The notes under the pieces were generated by a model. It was not told the DNA's origin. It did not search any database and was given only the letters and a program-made list of their open reading frames with translations. Both the position numbers and the translations under genes were made by a program. Of a stretch of 64,000 bases of DNA, positions 17,124 to 25,679 are shown one piece after another. The first letter of the stretch is position 1. Every line of letters starts with the position of its first letter. Source of the stretch: Saccharospirillum sp. (lineage in GTDB: Bacteria; Pseudomonadota; Gammaproteobacteria; Pseudomonadales; Natronospirillaceae). Where the stretch lies: the NCBI GenBank assembly GCA_022565595.1, contig JAIUML010000001.1, forward strand, positions 1 through 64,000, given 5' to 3'.

Positions 17124-18576
17124 GATGAGGGTTCTCCACTATTGGCCAAATTGGACGCTCCAGATGCTGATAACCATTAGACTTCGGGTTGCTGGGATAG
17201 GGGGCGCCAGCGTCTACATAAATAATGGTTCCGGCTATGGGCTCGAAGCCATCGTAAAAGTGATTGGTGGATTTGATCAACAAGTACTGCCTGGCAGTCG
17301 GGTCTAACCCCATGGTGGTAAACAAGGTAGGATCAAAGGATTGACAGCGGTTGGAGCTGAGCACCAAGTCAATTCCCTGCCAATGAATCCAGGCACAATC
17401 GCCCATGGGCACGAGGCTCTCACCGAACTGTTGCTGTGCGTTGCGTACCAGGCTTTTGACATTGACCATGGCATCGATAGGAGCCCCGGCCTTGGCATCG
17501 CTCTTGCCACCGAACCGCAACGGAATCTGAGCGCCCTCACCTGCCGCAAAGCACAGCTGCACTGCCATTGGATCCCACAGCAGACCACAAGCGACTGACT
17601 CGATCCCCCGCGCCATAATGGCGTGCAGAATCAGTGTGCCGTCTCCGGCAACACCGCCCCCTGGGTTATCCCAAACATCGGCCAATACTACGGGGGCTTG
17701 CTGGCTGCTTTCAGCCTGGTCCAAAGCTTGCTGAACACTCAGAAAAGGTGGCCGCGTTCGACCTCTGAAATCAAACAGCTCCAGACCCAGGCGGCGCGCC
17801 AGTGCTTCGCCATGTTCGGGGGCGTTGTCTGTAATCACGACGATGCGAGTACCCAGCTCGGGCACATCACCGGCCATAAAGCCGTGAATAACGGAGATGG
17901 AGAGCACTTTGTCATCTGTTTTCTCCAGTTCGTGCAGTTGGCGTATAAAGCCCTTCATCGGTTCACGACTGGTTGGCAGCACTTCGATCATCCGGCAGTC
18001 GAAGCTGGAGATAACGGGCTTGATGCGTTGCTCTACAGCGCTTTGTGTCAAATGTACCAGGTCCCGAGCTCGCTCCATAAAGTCGGTGTGAGGGAATTCC
18101 TTGAACGCAACGAGCAAATCGGCCGCCTCGCATCGGGCCGGGGTGAGGTGACTGTGTGGGTCAAGTTCCGCGGCAATAATGACATCGGGGCCAACCATGT
18201 CTCGCATTCGGCGCAACAGGTCGCCTTCGCAATCGTGATAACCCTGGGCAACCATGGCTCCATGCAGGCCCAGCACGACAGCCTGTACCGGCATTGCTTC
18301 CTGCAACTCCTGCAACAGGGTGTCGCGCAGGGTTTCCCAGGTCGCTTTGGCGATCAGCCCACCCGGTTCTGCCCAGGTGGCGGTTCCTTCTATAACCTCC
18401 CAGCCTTGAGGGCGCAAGATTTCACGGCAGGCAATAATGGGTGCGCTGCACAGGGTCGGCGTGTCGGGGTGCTCACCGGGCCTGGCGTAGAAGGTGTCAG
18501 TAAAGGAACGCAAATCGGTAAAGATGGGGGAAAAGGTATTGGTTTCAGTTGCGACTGAAGCGGTAAAAACTCTCAT
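17116..18576 (-). CDS. MlrC-like (peptidase family M81) metal-dependent hydrolase
   Basis: A 486-residue protein of the M81/MlrC family, named after microcystinase C, which cuts linear microcystin. Metal-ligand candidates are visible in DPHSH (D139, H141, H143) and FPHTD (H163), with GLHGAM just before; ADVWDNPGGGVAGDG marks the MlrC domain. No signal peptide, so it is cytoplasmic. Most members have nothing to do with microcystin. Between a KDG-type kinase and a D-amino-acid PLP enzyme it would suit an amide hydrolase, for instance deacetylating N-acetyl-D-glucosaminate. That substrate is inference. Confidence 0.85.
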   Translation of the reverse strand: MRVFTASVATETNTFSPIFTDLRSFTDTFYARPGEHPDTPTLCSAPIIACREILRPQGWEVIEGTATWAEPGGLIAKATWETLRDTLLQELQEAMPVQAVVLGLHGAMVAQGYHDCEGDLLRRMRDMVGPDVIIAAELDPHSHLTPARCEAADLLVAFKEFPHTDFMERARDLVHLTQSAVEQRIKPVISSFDCRMIEVLPTSREPMKGFIRQLHELEKTDDKVLSISVIHGFMAGDVPELGTRIVVITDNAPEHGEALARRLGLELFDFRGRTRPPFLSVQQALDQAESSQQAPVVLADVWDNPGGGVAGDGTLILHAIMARGIESVACGLLWDPMAVQLCFAAGEGAQIPLRFGGKSDAKAGAPIDAMVNVKSLVRNAQQQFGESLVPMGDCAWIHWQGIDLVLSSNRCQSFDPTLFTTMGLDPTARQYLLIKSTNHFYDGFEPIAGTIIYVDAGAPYPSNPKSNGYQHLERPIWPIVENPHHA

Positions 18577-19505
18577 TGGCTGATGCGCTCCACACTAAAA
18601 AAGGGGTGATTGGCAGGCAAGAGCGCACCCGGGTACCGCACGACTTCAGCGGCCAACTGGCTGGATTGCTCGGCGGCTTGCCAGGCCCTTAAACCAGAGC
18701 AGATGCCCGCCAGGTAGGCGCCGTTAAAGGAATCGCCGGCCCCGGTCGCGTCTGTCGCCTGTACAGGTCGGCCGGCTACCGGGCGCCAATGTTTGTCCTT
18801 ACAAATCAGGGCGCCTCGCTCACCCCGTTTCAAAATCAGGGTGCAATGGTCGGATTGGCGCTCCAGGCGAGACAGCGCGGCTGTCTCCGAACAATCGTAC
18901 AGAGCACACTCGTCGTCCAGCGAGGGCATGTAGTGTTCTGCAAAGGGCAGAATCCGGCTGTGCCAATAGAGCGCCTCCTCGCGGTTGCGCCACAGTGCTG
19001 GCCTGTAGTTACTGTCGTAAACGATCACACAACGATCCGATAATGCCGAAAGCAGCTCAACCAGAGCGTCCCGGTTTTCGACTACAGCGACACTGATCAA
19101 GGACAAATAAAAAACCCGACCTCGCTGACACACATCCAGCACATCCATCAATGGTCTGTGAAACAGCGTCCGCACGGGCGACTGGCTGCGCCAATAGTGG
19201 AATCGTCGATCTCCGGCTTCGTCGTTCTCAATCCAGTACATGCCTGGCGGATTAAGGCCATCCCGAAACACACCTTCGGTGTCCACGCCATCGGCCTGAA
19301 ACGAATCGACCAGGCGCTGACTCAATGCATCACGACCCAATACAGTGACATAGCCGGCTTTTATCCCCAGTTTGCGCGCGTAATAGGCAGTGTTGTAACT
19401 GTCACCACCATAGCCCATCTGCACAAGGCCGGGCTCCTCCAGCGCTCTGAGCTCCAGCATACATTCTCCCAGACACACCAGGTCCAGCGAGACACCAGCA
19501 TTCAT
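18573..19505 (-). CDS. PfkB-family sugar kinase, 2-keto-3-deoxygluconate kinase-like
   Basis: A 310-residue PfkB/ribokinase-fold kinase. The start LVCLGECMLEL, GYGGDSYNTAYYARKLG, the segment FHYWRSQSPVRTLF, YDSNYRPALWRN and the catalytic DATGAGDSFNGAYLAG closely follow KdgK. The expected reaction is 2-keto-3-deoxygluconate plus ATP to KDPG, which Eda (60927) would cleave. AGGAGG stands 4 bases before the ATG. It is first in the kinase-MlrC-DSD1 operon, overlapping the next gene by 4 bases. Confidence 0.82.
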   Translation of the reverse strand: MNAGVSLDLVCLGECMLELRALEEPGLVQMGYGGDSYNTAYYARKLGIKAGYVTVLGRDALSQRLVDSFQADGVDTEGVFRDGLNPPGMYWIENDEAGDRRFHYWRSQSPVRTLFHRPLMDVLDVCQRGRVFYLSLISVAVVENRDALVELLSALSDRCVIVYDSNYRPALWRNREEALYWHSRILPFAEHYMPSLDDECALYDCSETAALSRLERQSDHCTLILKRGERGALICKDKHWRPVAGRPVQATDATGAGDSFNGAYLAGICSGLRAWQAAEQSSQLAAEVVRYPGALLPANHPFFSVERISQ

Positions 19506-19522
19506 ATGACCTCCTGCTCTTT

Positions 19523-19600
19523 AAGAAAATTCTTTACATTTAAACACTTAAAACCTTAACATTTACCTGCAAATGGTCAATATATTGAAATTAATTTTCT
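19523..19600. promoter_or_regulatory. Divergent control region with two TTTC/GAAA palindromes
   Basis: The 111 bases between the kinase operon and ridA are AT-rich. AAGAA-AA-TTCTT at 19523-19534 is symmetric, and TGAAATTAATTTTCT at 19586-19600 resembles the TGAA-N7-TTCA sites at 12823 and 21144. Both would place an RpiR protein over the divergent promoters. The second site directly precedes the ridA ribosome binding site GGAGG. Confidence 0.45.
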
Positions 19601-19616
19601 TTTTGGAGGTAACCTT

Positions 19617-20000
19617 ATGAGTATTCAACGCCATGGTGACGTTGGTCGCGGTGCTGGCGGGCAAAAGCTTCCCTTTGCTCGCGCTGTTGAAGCCGGCGGG
19701 TTTCTGTATGTTTCCGGGCAAATTGCCATGGAAAATGGCGAGGTGGTGGGTGGCACCATTGTTGAGCAAACGCAGAAAACCATCAGTAACCTGAAAGCAA
19801 TACTGGATGAAGCAGGCTATGGCTGGGAGCATGTCATCAAGGTCAACTGCTGGCTGGAGGATCCGAGAGACTTCTGGAGCTTCAACAAGGTATTTGCCGA
19901 GACTTTTGGCGAGCACCCCCCTGCCCGCTCCACGGTTGAAGCCAGGCTGATGGTTGATGCCAAAGTGGAAATGGATCTGATAGCCTATAAGGCGCCCTGA
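19617..20000 (+). CDS. RidA-family enamine/imine deaminase
   Basis: A 127-residue RidA/YjgF protein (LYVSGQIAMENGEVVGG, QTQKTISNLKAILDEAGY, HPPARSTVEARLMVDAKVEMDLIA). The Arg in PARSTVEA is the residue that binds the carboxylate of 2-imino acids. RidA proteins hydrolyse reactive enamine/imine products of PLP dehydratases. Here it is divergent from an operon containing such a PLP enzyme, so a dedicated helper role is likely. GGAGG lies 7 bases before the ATG. Confidence 0.9.
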   Translation: MSIQRHGDVGRGAGGQKLPFARAVEAGGFLYVSGQIAMENGEVVGGTIVEQTQKTISNLKAILDEAGYGWEHVIKVNCWLEDPRDFWSFNKVFAETFGEHPPARSTVEARLMVDAKVEMDLIAYKAP

Positions 20001-20021
20001 CCCTCAAAAGAAGAGCCGCCC

Positions 20022-20888
20022 TTGGACATTATTTCGCGCATCAAAGACGTTCACTCGAAACTGAGCCGCGCAGAACGGCAAGTGGCCGACTTTGTACTCG
20101 ACAATCTCGAGTTTGCAGCGCGCGCCAGCACGACAGATCTGGCCAGGGCGGCTGATGTGAGCCCACCCACCATCACCCGTTTTTGCCGCTCAGTCGGCTG
20201 CGACAGCCTCAAGACGGTAAAGCTGGAATTGGCTCAGGCCCAGGTCGTCGGTGGGCGTTACCTGAAAAAACCCTATACCAAAAATGACCTGGATACGGTC
20301 GCCGAAAACGTCATCGGCGGGCTACGCAATGCCATTCATCAACTGGAACACCAACTCGACAGTGAGGTCACGACTCGGGTGGTTCACAGTCTGAAATCCG
20401 CGAAACGCGTGGTGGTGTTTGGCGGAGGTGGCAGTGGCGCAGCATTGGCCGATGAATTTGCCAATCGCCTGTTTCGGTTGGGTTTGCACGTTAGCGCCTA
20501 CACTGAGAGCCAGATGCAAACCATGGTTGCCGCCACCCTGACCAAAGGCGACGTTTTGATTGTGTTGTCCGCTACGGGCCGTTATCCGGCGCTTTGCGAA
20601 TGCGCGACCATTGCGCGCCTGTATCAGGCCGAGGTCATTGCCATGACTCGACAGGGTTCGCCACTGGCGGCCGTTGTCGATGGGCTGTTACCCATTGTCA
20701 TCGATGAGTCGGAAGACATATTCAAGCCCACGGCTTCACGCTATGCCTTTATGGCGCTGATCGATATTGTTGCCACCGGCGTGGCACTGGCACTCGAAGA
20801 AACCGCCGCCGAACGGCTGCGTCGCATCAAATACCAACTCATGGTCAGCCGGGATGGTGATGATGATGGTGCGCCACTGGGTGACTGA
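20022..20888 (+). CDS. RpiR-family transcriptional regulator (hexosaminidase cluster)
   Basis: A 288-residue regulator with RpiR helix-turn-helix (ASTTDLARAADVSPPTITRFCR) and SIS domain (VVFGGGGSGAALADEFANR, LIVLSATGRY). The start is a TTG with AAGAG about 9 bases upstream; no ATG gives a complete N-terminus. It follows ridA by 21 bases. Recognition helix, linker (LAQAQVVGGRYL) and acidic tail (DGDDDGAPLGD) closely resemble the RpiR protein at 11773, which suggests duplication and similar operators. It probably senses a phosphorylated intermediate such as KDPG or an amino-sugar phosphate. Confidence 0.88.
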   Translation: MDIISRIKDVHSKLSRAERQVADFVLDNLEFAARASTTDLARAADVSPPTITRFCRSVGCDSLKTVKLELAQAQVVGGRYLKKPYTKNDLDTVAENVIGGLRNAIHQLEHQLDSEVTTRVVHSLKSAKRVVVFGGGGSGAALADEFANRLFRLGLHVSAYTESQMQTMVAATLTKGDVLIVLSATGRYPALCECATIARLYQAEVIAMTRQGSPLAAVVDGLLPIVIDESEDIFKPTASRYAFMALIDIVATGVALALEETAAERLRRIKYQLMVSRDGDDDGAPLGD

Positions 20889-21143
20889 GTCTGCCTGACT
20901 ACCCTTACCTAACCGACAGCCATGCCCCCTGACCTCAAACCGCACTTACCTTACCTTTCCGACTACTGACCTGAAAGCGCTTACTGCAAAACAAGGCTGG
21001 GCATCACCCGGACCACGGTAATTATTTTCTTTTAGAAACCGATTGAAATTCGATAATAAGCCATAGTAAGATCCAAAACGATCACTTATTAAGCCCAATG
21101 GAAACCCTTTTAGATACCTTTAGGGCCGAGAATCGATCAAAAA

Positions 21144-21158
21144 TGAAAAATAATTTCA
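21144..21158. promoter_or_regulatory. Probable RpiR operator before the ABC importer
   Basis: TGAAA-AATAA-TTTCA is symmetric and lies 46 bases before the binding-protein start. It shares TGAA-N7-TTCA with the site at 12823. A possible promoter (TTGAAA, 18 bases, TAAGAT) lies just upstream. The 316-base gap 20889-21204 contains no other feature I can support. Confidence 0.5.
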
Positions 21159-21204
21159 ATAAAGAGGGTTCCAGGACAACCTCGGGACCCATGCAGGAGG
21201 TAAG

Positions 21205-22860
21205 ATGAAAACGACCGTTACCGCGACCGCCGCATTGGTTGCCGCTTTGTCCCTTCCCCAGCTCAGCCTGGCTGAACGACACACCCTGACGATGAACATT
21301 CAGCAGGTAACGTCCTGGGTGCGCAACTTTAACCCTTACAACGAAACCACACGCTTGCGTTCGACGCGGGAATTCATTTACGAGCCATTGGCGATTTACA
21401 ATGTTTTCGAGCAAGGCCAGCCTTACTATCGACTGGCCGTTGCAGAAGCGTACTCCGATGACCTGATGACCTTTACCTACGATCTGCGTGAGGGTGTGCA
21501 GTGGTCCGATGGCAGACCCTTTACCGCCGCAGACGTCGTCTTCACATTCGAAATGCTGAAGCAGAATCCGGCGCTGGATACTGGTGCGATCTGGAATCGC
21601 CTGGAAGCCGTTGAAGCCGAGGGCGACCATCGGGTTCACTTTCACCTGAGCGAAGTCAATACAGGGATTCACCTGCGTCTCGTCGACGTGCCTGTAGTGC
21701 CAGAACACATCTGGTCGTCGGTCAGTGATCCGGTCTCCTTTACCAACGACAATCCGGTAGGCACGGGGCCCTTCACCGAAATAGAGCGCTTTACTCCACA
21801 AATCTATGTGCAGTGCGCCAACCCGAGCTACTGGGATGCACAGGCCGTGCAGATTGATTGCCTGCGCTTTCCGCAACTGGCCACCAACGACAACACCCTG
21901 GCCGCTGCCGCTTCGGGCGAACTGGATTGGTTTGGATCCTTTATCCCGGACATCGATCGAACCTACGTTTCCAGAAACCCACAGCATCACAAATACTGGC
22001 TACCCGCTGGCAGTATGGTTGCCATGATCATGAATCTGGAGACAGAGCATGAGGGTAATCGTGAAGCCTTTAATGATGTCAACTTCCGTCGTGCCTATTC
22101 AATGGCGATGGACCGTGCTGCTCAAGTCAATATCGCCGGCTACGGCTACCCGACCCTGAACGACTACGCCAGCGGTTTGGGGGAGCTCTATGCGGCCTGG
22201 GCCGATGCCGAGCTGCGTGAGCAATACCTTCCATTTATGTCCTACGACCTGGACTCAGCTCGTGAGCTGTTGCTCAATGCGGGTTACCAGCAAAACAGCA
22301 ATGGCTTCCTGAGCACCCCCAGTGGCAACAGCATCGAATTCGACATCATTGTGCCAAACGGCTGGACAGACTGGGTCAATACGGTGCAAATCGCGGCTGA
22401 GGGGCTGCAGGAAATTGGCATCAACGCCAGAGTCAGGACGCCCGAGGCCGCCGTCTGGGATCAAAGCCTGATCAATGGCAATTATGACTCAGCCATCAAC
22501 TCCTGGTTGCCCGGTGCCACGCCTCACCGCATGCTGGATAATGCTTTCCACTCGCGCTTTAAAGACAACACGCGTTTTGCCGCAGCGCGTTATCACAATG
22601 ATGAACTGGATGCCCTCCTGGATCAATTTTTCACAATCACTTCACTACCAGAGCAACAGTCTATCATCCATAAAATAGAGGCAATCATTGCTGAGGACAT
22701 GGCCTATGTCCCTGTGTTCAACAACCCCATGTGGTATCAGTACAACGATAGCCGTTTCGTTGGCTGGTGGAGCGAGGATAATCCCAAAGGCCGCCCACAA
22801 CCCCATGCCGGTAACCCGGAGCGATTGCTGCACCTGCTCGACTTGAGCCCACGCCAGTAA
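21205..22860 (+). CDS. ABC transporter binding protein, SBP_bac_5 family (chito-oligosaccharide/peptide type)
   Basis: A 551-residue periplasmic binding protein with a signal peptide of about 23 residues (ending LSLA). Family features: TFTYDLREGVQWSDGRPFTAADVVFTFE and NPVGTGPFTEIERF. The family was named for oligopeptides but also includes the chitobiose-binding protein of Vibrio. Followed by two permeases, two ATPases and a GH20 enzyme, the same order as the Vibrio chitobiose cluster, it most likely binds chitobiose or its oxidised acid. AGGAGG precedes the ATG. Confidence 0.85.
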   Translation: MKTTVTATAALVAALSLPQLSLAERHTLTMNIQQVTSWVRNFNPYNETTRLRSTREFIYEPLAIYNVFEQGQPYYRLAVAEAYSDDLMTFTYDLREGVQWSDGRPFTAADVVFTFEMLKQNPALDTGAIWNRLEAVEAEGDHRVHFHLSEVNTGIHLRLVDVPVVPEHIWSSVSDPVSFTNDNPVGTGPFTEIERFTPQIYVQCANPSYWDAQAVQIDCLRFPQLATNDNTLAAAASGELDWFGSFIPDIDRTYVSRNPQHHKYWLPAGSMVAMIMNLETEHEGNREAFNDVNFRRAYSMAMDRAAQVNIAGYGYPTLNDYASGLGELYAAWADAELREQYLPFMSYDLDSARELLLNAGYQQNSNGFLSTPSGNSIEFDIIVPNGWTDWVNTVQIAAEGLQEIGINARVRTPEAAVWDQSLINGNYDSAINSWLPGATPHRMLDNAFHSRFKDNTRFAAARYHNDELDALLDQFFTITSLPEQQSIIHKIEAIIAEDMAYVPVFNNPMWYQYNDSRFVGWWSEDNPKGRPQPHAGNPERLLHLLDLSPRQ

Positions 22861-22877
22861 GTGTAAACAAGGCTAGC

Positions 22878-22906
22878 AAACCGGCTGGGACAACCCAGCC
22901 GGTTTT
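22878..22906 (+). terminator. Strong hairpin with short T-run after the binding-protein gene
   Basis: AAACCGGCTGGG pairs with CCCAGCCGGTTT over an ACAA loop: 12 perfect pairs, ending in four Ts. It sits between the binding-protein gene and the permease gene, so it probably acts as a partial terminator that keeps binding protein in excess. Confidence 0.7.
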
Positions 22907-22968
22907 ATTAATGGCCGCCTGGATTCAGTAATGGTTTGTATCGAAGTATCGCAACAGGATGATTGTTC

Positions 22969-23946
22969 ATGGTTTTCTTTCTGCGTCGTCTGACCTTTTA
23001 CCTTGCCGCCTTTCTGGTGGCAGCCACTTTCAATTTTCTGCTACCGAGGTTGATGCCGGGCGACCCGGTTTCGATGATGTTCGCACAGGCCGGCAGCACC
23101 TTATCGCCTGAAGCCATGGATGCCTTGAGAGCAACCTTTGGCTTTGTTGAAGGGCCACTATTCATGCAATACCTGGCCTACCTGAAAAGCGTTTTTACCT
23201 GGGACCTGGGTATGTCCGTCTTTTTCTACCCACAGCCTGTTAATGAAGTTCTGGGACGCGCAGCGCTATGGACACTCTTTCTGGTGGGCACATCTACCAT
23301 ACTGAGCTTTGCGATTGGTAGTTTGTTGGGAATTTTTGCGGCATGGCATCGTGGTGGTCGATTCGATTCCTTCTTCTCCCCTCTTGCTTTGGTCATGCAG
23401 TCCATCCCTGCTGTTGTGCTCTCCATTCTGGCCCTTTTCGTTTTCGGGTTCTGGCTGGGCTGGTTTCCCATTGGCAGAGCCTATGATCTGGAACTGGACC
23501 CTGCCTTCACCTGGGCCTATATCAGCAGCGTTCTTTACCATGCCGCTCTGCCTCTTGGCACCCTCATTCTGGTTCAAGTCGGTGGTTTTCTGGTCACCAT
23601 TCGCAACAACATGATCAACCTGCTAGGCGAAGACTACATCACCATGGGCCGAGCAAAAGGCCTGGAAGACCGGTCCGTCATGTTTCGCTATGGCGCCCGC
23701 AACGCCCTACTGCCCAGCGTCACCAGCCTGGCCATGGCATTCGGCTTTGTCATCGCCGGCGCACTGATCACAGAGGTCGTCTTCAACTACCCGGGGCTGG
23801 GCAAGATACTGTTTGACGGCATCAATGCCCGCGACTACCCCCTGATTCAAGGCCAATTACTGCTGATTACCCTGGCGACGCTCACCGCCAATTTTATAGC
23901 AGACCTTTTGTACGTTGTACTCGATCCAAGACTGCGCAGGAGCTGA
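22969..23946 (+). CDS. ABC importer permease, DppB/OppB family
   Basis: A 325-residue inner-membrane permease with six transmembrane segments, the DppB-type N-terminus (RRLTFYLAAFLVAATFNFLLPRL followed by MPGDP) and the ATPase-contact loop YITMGRAKGLEDRSV. The ATG at 22969 has AGGATG upstream; the frame is open to a TTG at 22963. Partner of the DppC-like permease 3 bases downstream. Confidence 0.88.
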   Translation: MVFFLRRLTFYLAAFLVAATFNFLLPRLMPGDPVSMMFAQAGSTLSPEAMDALRATFGFVEGPLFMQYLAYLKSVFTWDLGMSVFFYPQPVNEVLGRAALWTLFLVGTSTILSFAIGSLLGIFAAWHRGGRFDSFFSPLALVMQSIPAVVLSILALFVFGFWLGWFPIGRAYDLELDPAFTWAYISSVLYHAALPLGTLILVQVGGFLVTIRNNMINLLGEDYITMGRAKGLEDRSVMFRYGARNALLPSVTSLAMAFGFVIAGALITEVVFNYPGLGKILFDGINARDYPLIQGQLLLITLATLTANFIADLLYVVLDPRLRRS

Positions 23947-23949
23947 TTC

Positions 23950-24852
23950 ATGAGTGTCATTTTCTCCGTCATTAAAGGTAACTGGAAAGCGCAAATAGGC
24001 TTGGGCATTGTTAGCCTGTTCCTGATCATGGCGTTGGCGGCCCCCCTGTTGAGCCCATACGAACCACAGCGACGGGTGGGCATGCCTCACCAACCACCCA
24101 GCAGCGAACATTGGCTGGGCACAACTCGTATGGGCCATGATGTTTTTACCCAATTGGTGCACGGTACCAGAACGTCTCTTGCCGTCGGCTTTGGTGCGGG
24201 GCTTATCGTTGCCGCGCTGGGCACTCTGATTGGCATCAGTGCGGGCTACTTTGGAGGTAAAATAGACGAGGTTTTAACCTTTTTTACTAATGTCGTTCTT
24301 GTCATTCCCAATCTGCCCTTGCTTCTGGTGTTGGCCGCCTTTATTGGTCAGGCCAGCCCCTGGGTGATCATGATCATTATCGGCTTTACCTCCTGGTCAT
24401 GGGGGGCTCGCGTCATTCGTGCACAAACCATGGCATTACGTGAGCGAGAGTTTGTCGTTGCTTCCGAGCTAATCGGCGAACCCAAGTGGCGCATCATGTT
24501 TGTTGAACTATTGCCCAACCTGATCTCCATTGTTGGCATCAACTTTATTGGCAGTGTTATCTACGCCGTTCTGACAGAAGCCACCATTGAGTTTCTGGGG
24601 CTGGGCGATCCGACCTCCGTTTCCTGGGGGATACAGCTGTACAACGCACAGAATTCTGCCGCCCTCTATGTTGGCGCCTGGTGGGAAATCATGGCTCCCT
24701 GCCTGGCCATAGGGCTATTGGGAGCCGGTCTGGCACTGTTGAATTTTGCCGTGGATGAAATGGCTAACCCAAGGCTGCGTACCTTCCAGGTCAGCAAAAA
24801 AATGAAACGGCTTATGCTGCAACCCAACCGCGTGAAGGAGGTGCAAGCATGA
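23950..24852 (+). CDS. ABC importer permease, DppC/OppC family
   Basis: A 300-residue permease with a DppC-type start (IGLGIVSLFLIMALAAPLLSPYEP, WLGTTRMGHDVFTQLVHGTRTSL) and the coupling loop around REREFVVASELIG. It forms the heteromeric channel with the preceding permease and overlaps the following ATPase by 4 bases (ATGA). Confidence 0.88.
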   Translation: MSVIFSVIKGNWKAQIGLGIVSLFLIMALAAPLLSPYEPQRRVGMPHQPPSSEHWLGTTRMGHDVFTQLVHGTRTSLAVGFGAGLIVAALGTLIGISAGYFGGKIDEVLTFFTNVVLVIPNLPLLLVLAAFIGQASPWVIMIIIGFTSWSWGARVIRAQTMALREREFVVASELIGEPKWRIMFVELLPNLISIVGINFIGSVIYAVLTEATIEFLGLGDPTSVSWGIQLYNAQNSAALYVGAWWEIMAPCLAIGLLGAGLALLNFAVDEMANPRLRTFQVSKKMKRLMLQPNRVKEVQA

Positions 24853-25679
24853 AGCAACCACTCATCTCGATTCGCAACCTTTGTGTCGATTATGTAACAG
24901 GGGACCAGTTTTTCAGAGCCGTGAAGGATGTCAGCCTGGATATAGCTGAGTCCGAGATCCTGGGTCTGGCTGGTGAGTCTGGCTGTGGTAAAAGTACCCT
25001 GGCTTTCTCACTGCTTAACTTGCATCAGCCTCCGGCCTATATCACTCAAGGGCAGATCCTGTTTCAAAATGATGACATTCTAAAATGGCCACTAAACCAA
25101 CTGAATCGATTCCGCTGGAGCCAGGTCGGCATGGTGTTCCAGAGTGCCATGAACTCCCTGAACCCTGTGGCTCGCATCGACAAGCAGTTCCTTGATGTAT
25201 TGGCCCGTCATACCACCATGAGCAAGGATCAAGCAATCAGCCGAGCCGAAGAAATGATGGCACTGGTGGACATCCCGCTCTCCCGGCTTTATGACTACCC
25301 CCACCAATGCAGCGGTGGCATGCGTCAACGCATTGTGATCGCTATCTGCCTGGCGTTGTCGCCTCGTCTGATCATTATGGATGAGCCCACCACCGCCCTG
25401 GACGTTGTCGTCCAACGTGAAATACTGCAGCAAATTCACGAGTTGAAGCAGAAGCTCGACTTCTCAGTACTCTTTATCACCCATGATCTGGCGCTCATGC
25501 TGCAGTTCTGTGACCGCATTGGCATCATGAAAGACGGGGAGATAGTAGAACTGAAAGATCGTGCGACCCTCTACGAAAAACCGGAACACTCTTACACCAG
25601 ACAATTGCTTGAAGCCATTCCCGGGCGCCACTTGTTTGGTCGAACCTGGCATGAACCCTTGCCGGAGGTGTCGCCATGA
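24849..25679 (+). CDS. ABC importer ATPase, DppD/OppD family
   Basis: A 276-residue ATPase with Walker A GESGCGKST, signature CSGGMRQR and Walker B IIMDEPTTALD plus the switch His in FITHD. It is shorter than many OppD proteins but has the family C-terminal segment around HSYTRQLLEAIPG, seen in oligopeptide/oligosaccharide ATPases. AGGAGG stands 7 bases before the ATG; the stop overlaps the next start. Confidence 0.88.
   Translation: MKQPLISIRNLCVDYVTGDQFFRAVKDVSLDIAESEILGLAGESGCGKSTLAFSLLNLHQPPAYITQGQILFQNDDILKWPLNQLNRFRWSQVGMVFQSAMNSLNPVARIDKQFLDVLARHTTMSKDQAISRAEEMMALVDIPLSRLYDYPHQCSGGMRQRIVIAICLALSPRLIIMDEPTTALDVVVQREILQQIHELKQKLDFSVLFITHDLALMLQFCDRIGIMKDGEIVELKDRATLYEKPEHSYTRQLLEAIPGRHLFGRTWHEPLPEVSP

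Noticed and set aside
17623-18558. 311-codon frame antisense to the MlrC-like gene
   Set aside because: Shadow frame; the opposite strand has a complete family match and correct overlaps with its neighbours.
21082-21990. 302-codon minus-strand frame over the start of the importer binding-protein gene
   Set aside because: Shadow frame; the plus strand has a signal peptide, ribosome binding site and family motifs.
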